DNA from: Stagnihabitans lacustris
GTDB lineage: Bacteria > Pseudomonadota > Alphaproteobacteria > Rhodobacterales > Rhodobacteraceae
Direction: 5' to 3'
Assembly (NCBI RefSeq): GCF_025950525.1
Contig: NZ_JAPDGS010000004.1
Coordinates: 310,001-374,000, forward strand
DNA length: 64,000 nt
Positions within the stretch are counted from its first letter, which is position 1, and every line of letters starts with the position of its first letter. This document shows positions 58,484 through 64,000 of the stretch, piece after piece. The notes below the pieces were generated by a model. That model made no database searches, was not told the DNA's origin, and saw only the letters and a program-made list of their open reading frames with translations. Position numbers and translations under genes: made by a program.

Positions 58484-59820
58484 CACAAAGCCTCGGCCAG
58501 CCGCGCCATGACGCGGGCAAACCTTTGACGCACCGCGTCGCGGGCGATATGGCGGCCCTGGGACACGATATGGCGCCCGGCCGACCACAGATCGCTGACC
58601 ATCCGGTCATCACCGGCAAAGGCAAAAGTGTCCAAAACCCGGTCCCCCTTGCGCCCCGCCATGTCCGGCCCGCTGGCATCCAGCGCCAGCAGATCCGCCC
58701 ATTGGCCGACCGCAATCGCCCCGCTTTGGCGCCCCGCCGCTTGCGCACCGCCCTTGACCATGCCGTCAAAGATCACCCGCCCCACCGAGCGCCCGCCCAC
58801 TGGAGTGGCATCCGCCAGCACGGCCCGCGCCTTCATCCCCAGACGCTGCGAGTATTCCAGCATCCGGATCTCTTCGGACAGGCTGATGCGGATGTTGCTG
58901 TCCGACCCAATGCCAAAAGCCCCCTGCGCCGCCAGATAGCGCGCGCCGTCGAAAATCCCGTCACCCAGATTGGCTTCTGTGATCGGACAAAGCCCCGCCA
59001 CCGCGCCGGATTTCGCAAGGTTTTCCGTCTCTTGCGCGGTCATCTGCGTGGCATGGATCAAGCACCAATCGGCATCGGCGCCGTGGTCCAGCACCCATTC
59101 CACGGGCCGCGCTCCCATATGGGCCTGAACCTCGGCGACCTCGGCCAGTTGCTCGGCGACATGGATATGGATCGGCCCCTTGGGCAGATGCGCCAGGCTT
59201 TCGGGCCGAACCGCGCGCAGACTGTGCGGCGCGACCCCGATCCGGTCGTCAGGCCGCGTCAAATGGCCTGCCGCAGCCTGATGAAGGTCCAGGAAGCGGT
59301 TGATATCATTGCCAAACCGCAGTTGCCCGCCCTGCAGCGCCCGCCCATCGCAACCGCCGCGTTCATACAGCACCGGCAGCAGCGTCAGCCCCAAGCCTGT
59401 GTCACACGAGGCCGCCGCAATCCGCCCCGCCATCTCGGCCAAGTCACTGTAAGTTTGACCGCCAAGCCCATGATGCAGATAGTGAAACTCGGCCACCGCA
59501 GCATAACCCGCCTCGGCCATTTCCACCATGACCTGTGCTGCAATCGCCTCGACATCATCGGGCGTCAGATGATCAAGGAAGCGATACATCAGCGTCCGCC
59601 ACGTCCAGAAACTGTCCTGCCCCGAGGTGCGGAACTCTGTCAGCCCCGCCATCGCGCGTTGAAACGCATGGGAGTGCAGGTTCACCGGCGCGGGCAAAAG
59701 GACATCGACCGTATGGTCCTGCCCCGTGCCGATGACCCCGATGCGGCCCTCGGTGATCTCGACCGCGACATCCTGCGCCCAACCTGTCGGCAACAGGGCC
59801 TGCTTCGCCACGATGCGCAT
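58483..59820 (-). CDS. hutF: Formimidoylglutamate deiminase
   Basis: 445 residues from the ATG at 59820, four bases after AAGGAGG. Amidohydrolase fold with metal site HSH (H49, H51 in PVNLHSHAFQRAMAG), IHIHVAEQ, and the late GIGSDSNIRISLSEE carrying the metal Asp. It converts formimidoylglutamate to formylglutamate plus ammonia, so this strain uses the HutF/HutG branch rather than HutE formiminoglutamase. It is coupled to hutC and divergent from hutI. Confidence 0.93.
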   Translation of the reverse strand: MRIVAKQALLPTGWAQDVAVEITEGRIGVIGTGQDHTVDVLLPAPVNLHSHAFQRAMAGLTEFRTSGQDSFWTWRTLMYRFLDHLTPDDVEAIAAQVMVEMAEAGYAAVAEFHYLHHGLGGQTYSDLAEMAGRIAAASCDTGLGLTLLPVLYERGGCDGRALQGGQLRFGNDINRFLDLHQAAAGHLTRPDDRIGVAPHSLRAVRPESLAHLPKGPIHIHVAEQLAEVAEVQAHMGARPVEWVLDHGADADWCLIHATQMTAQETENLAKSGAVAGLCPITEANLGDGIFDGARYLAAQGAFGIGSDSNIRISLSEEIRMLEYSQRLGMKARAVLADATPVGGRSVGRVIFDGMVKGGAQAAGRQSGAIAVGQWADLLALDASGPDMAGRKGDRVLDTFAFAGDDRMVSDLWSAGRHIVSQGRHIARDAVRQRFARVMARLAEAL

Positions 59821-59839
59821 GGAACCTCCTTGACGGGTC

Positions 59840-59857
59840 ATTATGTCTAGACATAAT
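59840..59857. promoter_or_regulatory. HutC operator palindrome
   Basis: ATTATGTCTAGACATAAT is a perfect 18-bp palindrome, 19 bp before hutF and 30 bp before hutI. A further half, AGACATAA, is at 59870-59877. It is the likely site for HutC acting on both divergent promoters. Confidence 0.75.
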
Positions 59858-59887
59858 AATCAATGACGCAGACATAAGGCAAGCCAT

Positions 59888-61084
59888 ATGAGTCTCCCTC
59901 CCCCAAATCTGCCCCTCGTTCTGACGAACGCGACGATCGCCACGATGGAGACCGGTTACGGGCTGGGTCCGACCGCATTGGTGGCCGAGCGTGGCGTGAT
60001 CACCTGGATCGGCACCGACCTGCCCGAACGCTATGCGCCGCTGGCCCGCGACCTGGGGGGCGCCCTGGTGACGCCGGGGCTGGTGGACGCCCACAGCCAC
60101 ATCGTTTTCGGCGGCAACCGGGCGGCAGAGTTCGAACAGCGACTGAACGGGGCCAGTTATGAGGACGTCGCCCGCGCCGGTGGGGGCATCCTGTCGACCG
60201 TGCGCGCAACCCGCGCGGCCTCCGAGGAAAGCCTTCTGGAACAGTCGCTTACCCGCGCCGACGCGCTGATCGTGGGGGGTGTGACCACGTTGGAGATCAA
60301 GTCGGGCTATGGGCTGACGGTTCAGGACGAGCTGAAAATGCTGCGCGTTGCGCGCGAGATTGGCCGGGCCCGCCGCTTGCGTGTGGTCACGACCCATCTG
60401 GCCGCCCATGCCGTGCCGCCCGAATATCAGGGCCGCGCGATGGACTATATAACGGAGGTCGCCGTGCCCTCCTTGCGCCTGGCCGCCGAGGCGGGCCTGG
60501 TCGATGCCGTCGATGCGTTCTGCGAGAAGATCGCCTTCCAACCTACGGAAGTAGAACGGCTTTTCCAAGAGGCGCGCGCCCTTGGCCTGCCGGTGAAACT
60601 TCATGCCGAACAGCTTTCTGACCTTGGCGGCGCGGCGCTGGCGGCGCGGTTTGGCGCGCTGTCGGCCGACCATCTGGAGCATCTTTCGCCCGAGGGGATC
60701 GCGGCGATGAAGGCCGCGGGCACGGTCGCGCAAATCCTGCCCGGCGCCTTTTACACCCTGCGCGAGACGCAATTGCCACCCATCGCGGCCCTGCGCGCGG
60801 CTGGCGTGCCGATGGCGGTGGCCAGCGACTGCAACCCCGGCTCCTCGCCCATGACATCCTTGACCTTGGCGATGAACATGGCCTGCACCCTGTTCCGTAT
60901 GACCCCTCTGGAGGCGCTGCAGGGCACCACCCTCCACGCCGCCCGCGCGCTTGGTCTGACCTGCGGCATCCGGGTCGGCGCAGCGGCGGACCTTTGCATC
61001 TGGAACGCCCTGCATCCCGCTGAACTTTCATACAAAATCGGCCAGACCCCCTTGGCCCGCATCTTCGGAGGCCACTATGACTGA
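59888..61084 (+). CDS. hutI: Imidazolonepropionase
   Basis: 398 residues. Metal-dependent amidohydrolase with HSH (H69, H71 in [20 protein letters not shown]), LKIKSGYGL-like sequence [18 protein letters not shown] (metal His) and [13 protein letters not shown] (metal Asp). It opens the imidazolone ring to formiminoglutamate, the third step of histidine degradation. It is first of the rightward hut genes; its end overlaps hutH by 8 bp. The ATG is 11 bp downstream of the AGACATAA half-site. Confidence 0.95.
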   Translation: MSLPPPNLPLVLTNATIATMETGYGLGPTALVAERGVITWIGTDLPERYAPLARDLGGALVTPGLVDAHSHIVFGGNRAAEFEQRLNGASYEDVARAGGGILSTVRATRAASEESLLEQSLTRADALIVGGVTTLEIKSGYGLTVQDELKMLRVAREIGRARRLRVVTTHLAAHAVPPEYQGRAMDYITEVAVPSLRLAAEAGLVDAVDAFCEKIAFQPTEVERLFQEARALGLPVKLHAEQLSDLGGAALAARFGALSADHLEHLSPEGIAAMKAAGTVAQILPGAFYTLRETQLPPIAALRAAGVPMAVASDCNPGSSPMTSLTLAMNMACTLFRMTPLEALQGTTLHAARALGLTCGIRVGAAADLCIWNALHPAELSYKIGQTPLARIFGGHYD

Positions 61085-62603
61085 GACCCTGATCCCCGGC
61101 CAAACCACCCTCGCCCAGCTGGAACGCATCTGGCGAACCGAGGCGCCTGCACGGCTGGATGACAGCGCCCGTCCTGGCATCCTGACCGCTTGCGCCCATA
61201 TCGCCCGGGCAGCCAGCGGAAGCGCCGCGGTCTATGGCGTCAACACCGGCTTTGGCAAGCTGGCAAGCCTGAAGATCGCGCCGGAAGATACGGAAACGCT
61301 TCAGAAAAACCTGATCCTGTCGCATTGCTGCGGTGTGGGTGCGCCGATGCCCCGCGCGACGGCAAGGCTGATGATGGTGCTGAAACTGCTGTCGCTGGGC
61401 CGTGGCGCTTCGGGCGTGCAGATGCAGACCGTCGAACTCCTTGAATCCATGCTGGAAAAAGGCGTCACCCCGGTGATCCCGGCCCAGGGCTCGGTGGGGG
61501 CCAGCGGCGACCTTGCCCCCCTGGCGCATATGGCCGCCGCCATGATCGGGCACGGCGAGGCCCATCACGACGGCCACATCAAGACCGGCCTGCAAGCGCT
61601 TCATGATGCAGGACTTTCCCCGATCACGTTGGGCCCGAAAGAAGGCCTTGCCCTGATCAATGGCACCCAGTTCTCCACGGCCTATGCGCTGGCCGGCCTC
61701 TTTGGCGCGCAAAATGCCGCGCGAAATGCCCTCGTCACCTCCTGCCTGTCGACCGATGCGATCATGGGCTCCACCGCGCCCTTGCATCCCGAAATCCACG
61801 AGCTCCGCGGCCAACCCGGCCAGATCCAAGCCGCCAGCATCATGCGCGCCCTGCTGGAGGGCAGCGAAATCCGCGAAAGCCACCGCGAGGGCGACACCCG
61901 CGTTCAGGACCCCTATTGCATCCGCTGCCAACCGCAAGTCACCGGCGCGGCCATGGATGTGATAGCCCAAGCCGCCCGCACGCTGGAGATCGAGGCCAAT
62001 GCCGCCACCGACAACCCCCTTGTCCTCAGCGATGGCCAGATCGTCTCCGGTGGCAACTTCCACGCCGAACCTGTTGGTTTTGCTGCAGATATGATCGCCA
62101 TGGCGATCAGTGAGATCGGCGCCATCGCCCAACGCCGGGTGGCCCTGATGGTCGATCCGACCCTGTCCTTCGACCTGCCCGCGTTCCTGACGCCCAAGCC
62201 CGGCCTGAACTCCGGGCTGATGATCGCCGAGGTCACGACCGCGGCGCTCATGTCCGAAAACAAGCACCTTGCCCATCCGACGGTGATCGACAGCACGCCC
62301 ACCAGCGCGAACCAGGAAGATCATGTCTCGATGGCCGCCCACGGCGCCCGCCGCCTGGGGACCATGGTCGAAAACCTGAACGTCATCCTTGGCGTCGAGG
62401 CGATCACCGCGACCCAGGGCATCGACTTCCGCGCGCCGCTGAAAACCAGCCTTCCGCTGCAACGCGCCACCGCCAAACTGCGCGAGACCATCGCCCCCCT
62501 GAACGAAGACCGCTACATGGCTCCCGATCTGCGCGAAGCCGCCCGCCTGATCGAGACCGGCGCCCTCACCGCCGCCACCGAAATCGCTTTCATACTGACC
62601 TAA
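61077..62603 (+). CDS. hutH: Histidine ammonia-lyase
   Basis: 508 residues. The MIO prosthetic group forms from A142-S143-G144 in [12 protein letters not shown]; the catalytic Tyr is in [11 protein letters not shown], and the family Q-Y/F blocks follow ([27 protein letters not shown]-like). It turns histidine into urocanate and ammonia. The last six codons (AFILT and stop) lie inside an interspersed repeat, so the C-terminal tail after [10 protein letters not shown] is repeat-derived. It overlaps hutI by 8 bp. Confidence 0.95.
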   Translation: MTETLIPGQTTLAQLERIWRTEAPARLDDSARPGILTACAHIARAASGSAAVYGVNTGFGKLASLKIAPEDTETLQKNLILSHCCGVGAPMPRATARLMMVLKLLSLGRGASGVQMQTVELLESMLEKGVTPVIPAQGSVGASGDLAPLAHMAAAMIGHGEAHHDGHIKTGLQALHDAGLSPITLGPKEGLALINGTQFSTAYALAGLFGAQNAARNALVTSCLSTDAIMGSTAPLHPEIHELRGQPGQIQAASIMRALLEGSEIRESHREGDTRVQDPYCIRCQPQVTGAAMDVIAQAARTLEIEANAATDNPLVLSDGQIVSGGNFHAEPVGFAADMIAMAISEIGAIAQRRVALMVDPTLSFDLPAFLTPKPGLNSGLMIAEVTTAALMSENKHLAHPTVIDSTPTSANQEDHVSMAAHGARRLGTMVENLNVILGVEAITATQGIDFRAPLKTSLPLQRATAKLRETIAPLNEDRYMAPDLREAARLIETGALTAATEIAFILT

Positions 62604-62639
62604 ATATTCCACGGGGGTCTGGGGGTGTGAAACCCCCAG
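62586..62639 (+). repeat. Interspersed repeat overlapping hutH stop
   Basis: CTTTCATACTGACCTAAATA then TTCCACGGGGGTCTGGGGG and the hairpin CTGGGGG-TGTGAAA-CCCCCAG. It contains the hutH stop at 62601-62603 and lies between hutH and hutU. Confidence 0.85.
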
Positions 62640-62660
62640 CTTTCGCCGAAAGGACGCACC

Positions 62661-64000
62661 ATGACCCGCCACAACACCCGCGACATCTACCCCGCCACCG
62701 GCACGGAACTCACCGCCAAGTCCTGGCTGACCGAGGCTCCTCTCAGGATGCTGATGAACAACCTGCATCCTGATGTGGCCGAAAACCCGCATGACCTGGT
62801 GGTCTATGGCGGCATCGGCCGCGCCGCCCGCACCTGGGAGGATTTCGACCGCATCTGCGCAAGCTTGCGCGACCTGAACGCCGACGAGACCCTGGTGGTC
62901 CAATCCGGCAAGCCCGTGGCCATCGTCAAAACCCACACCGACGCCCCCCGTGTGCTGATCGCCAATTCGAACCTCGTGCCGCATTGGGCCACCTGGGAGC
63001 ATTTCAACGCGCTCGATAAAAAGGGCCTTATGATGTATGGCCAGATGACCGCCGGGTCCTGGATCTATATCGGCACCCAGGGCATCGTGCAGGGCACCTA
63101 TGAGACCTTCGCCGAGGCGGGCCGCCAGCATTATGAGGGCTCGCTCAAGGGTCGCTGGATTTTGACCGGCGGCCTGGGCGGCATGGGCGGCGCGCAGCCC
63201 TTGGCCGCGGTCTTCGCCGGCGCCTGCTGTCTGGCGGTCGAAGTCGACGAGACCCGGATCGACTTCCGCATCCGCACGAAATACCTGGATGCCAAGGCCA
63301 AGACGCTGGACGAGGCGCTGGCCCTGATCGCAGAATGGACCGCCAAGGGCGAGGCCAAGTCCGTGGGCCTTCTGGGCAATGCCGCCGAAATTTTCCCCGA
63401 GATCTACGCCCGCATGGCACAGGGCGGCATGCGCCCGGATATCGTCACCGACCAGACCTCGGCCCATGACCCGCTGCATGGCTATTGCCCGGCAGGCTGG
63501 ACGCCCTCCGAATGGCGCGCGAAACAGGAAACCGATCCCGAAAAGGTCCAAAAAGCCGCCCGTGCCTCGATGCGCGCCCATGTCGAGGCCATGGTCGCCT
63601 TCTGGAACGCCGGGGTCCCCACGCTGGACTATGGCAACAACATCCGCCAGGTCGCTCTGGAAGAGGGGATGGAGAACGCCTTCGCCTTCCCCGGCTTTGT
63701 CCCCGCCTATATCCGTCCCCTCTTTTGCAAGGGCATCGGGCCCTTCCGTTGGGTCGCGCTCTCGGGCGACCCGGAGGATATCCGCAAGACCGACGCGGCC
63801 ATGAAGCGCCTTTTCCCCGAGAACACCCACCTGCACCGCTGGCTGGATATGGCCAGTGAGCGCATCGCCTTTCAGGGCCTGCCCGCCCGGATCTGCTGGA
63901 TCGGCCTTGGCGACCGCCACCGCGCGGGCCTGATGTTCAACGAGATGGTGGCCTCGGGCGAACTCAAGGCGCCCATCGTGATCGGCCGCGACCACCTGGA
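62661..64000 (+). CDS. hutU: Urocanate hydratase, 3' end outside window
   Basis: 446 of about 557 codons are present, from the ATG at 62661, preceded by AAAGGACG. Urocanase signatures: [29 protein letters not shown], the NAD-binding block [23 protein letters not shown], and [17 protein letters not shown] with the conserved Cys-region. It hydrates urocanate to imidazolonepropionate using NAD as electrophile, the second step between hutH and hutI. A repeat hairpin separates it from hutH. hutG is presumably further on. Confidence 0.95.
   Translation, partial: MTRHNTRDIYPATGTELTAKSWLTEAPLRMLMNNLHPDVAENPHDLVVYGGIGRAARTWEDFDRICASLRDLNADETLVVQSGKPVAIVKTHTDAPRVLIANSNLVPHWATWEHFNALDKKGLMMYGQMTAGSWIYIGTQGIVQGTYETFAEAGRQHYEGSLKGRWILTGGLGGMGGAQPLAAVFAGACCLAVEVDETRIDFRIRTKYLDAKAKTLDEALALIAEWTAKGEAKSVGLLGNAAEIFPEIYARMAQGGMRPDIVTDQTSAHDPLHGYCPAGWTPSEWRAKQETDPEKVQKAARASMRAHVEAMVAFWNAGVPTLDYGNNIRQVALEEGMENAFAFPGFVPAYIRPLFCKGIGPFRWVALSGDPEDIRKTDAAMKRLFPENTHLHRWLDMASERIAFQGLPARICWIGLGDRHRAGLMFNEMVASGELKAPIVIGRDHL

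Noticed and set aside
60543-63995. 1150-codon minus-strand ORF
   Set aside because: It is antisense to hutI, hutH and hutU, all with catalytic motifs; His/Gly/Asp-rich shadow sequence.

Overview
The window is a GC-rich (mid-60s % by eye), densely coded chromosomal segment of an alphaproteobacterium, almost certainly Rhodobacteraceae (Rhodobacter/Paracoccus-like). Evidence: a ctrA-sciP pair, a 14-gene nuo (complex I) operon with Rhodobacterales-type accessory genes (DUF5333- and DUF5337-like), RNase J plus type III pantothenate kinase behind nuo, a VPLPA-CTERM protein, HutF-type histidine catabolism, and an intergenic repeat family with the core AAATATYCC followed by a GGGGG/CCCCC hairpin. I found no rRNA, tRNA, CRISPR array, transposase or prophage gene.

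Layout. 1-5.2 kb: 3'-truncated SLAC1/TehA-like channel, two 16-bp tandem arrays, glucokinase with a LacI regulator, then a LysR regulator divergent from a PhyH-type dioxygenase. 5.2-9.4 kb: a long palindrome, a leaderless 14-codon ORF with tandem Cys codons in front of cysS, then cimA and a degenerate squalene/phytoene-synthase-like gene. 9.6-12.6 kb: GNAT acetyltransferase and pgk on the minus strand, two tandem cyclophilins on the plus strand. 12.8-18.9 kb (minus): a 42-codon membrane protein, recG, ligA, ctrA, sciP. 19-25.4 kb: mnmA, VPLPA-CTERM protein, prfC with two small unknown genes, DEAD-box helicase with RGE-rich tail, PepSY-TM protein. 25.6-47.1 kb (minus): one long co-directional unit nuoA-B-C-D-E-x-x-F-x-x-x-x-G-x-H-I-x-J-x-K-L-M-N-birA-coaX-rnj; most junctions are 1-4 nt stop/start overlaps and a good sigma-70-like promoter precedes nuoA. 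47.6-56.0 kb: a methylated-amine type catabolic cluster (beta-hydroxyacid dehydrogenase, MttB homologue, two paralogous DMGDH-like flavoenzymes) divergent from a LysR regulator. 56.0-57.6 kb: a TbpB-like lipoprotein and a barrel resembling a short Slam, with a TTAA-N7-TTAA (CtrA-type) box over the promoter. 57.8-64 kb: hut genes (hutC, hutF | hutI, hutH, hutU truncated) around an 18-bp palindromic operator.

How it works together. The nuo block encodes all 14 core subunits of NADH:ubiquinone oxidoreductase plus nine inserted reading frames (exported, lipoprotein, small membrane, methyltransferase and CMD-family proteins). The hut block takes histidine to formylglutamate through the HutF deiminase route. 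The 48-55 kb block probably demethylates a quaternary or tertiary amine; its substrate cannot be read from sequence. The less ordinary items are the predicted Cys-attenuation leader of cysS, the short Slam-like/lipoprotein pair under a possible CtrA box, the tandem arrays near position 700, the paralogous exported pair inside nuo, and the spread of an intercistronic repeat that supplies the stop codon of hutH.
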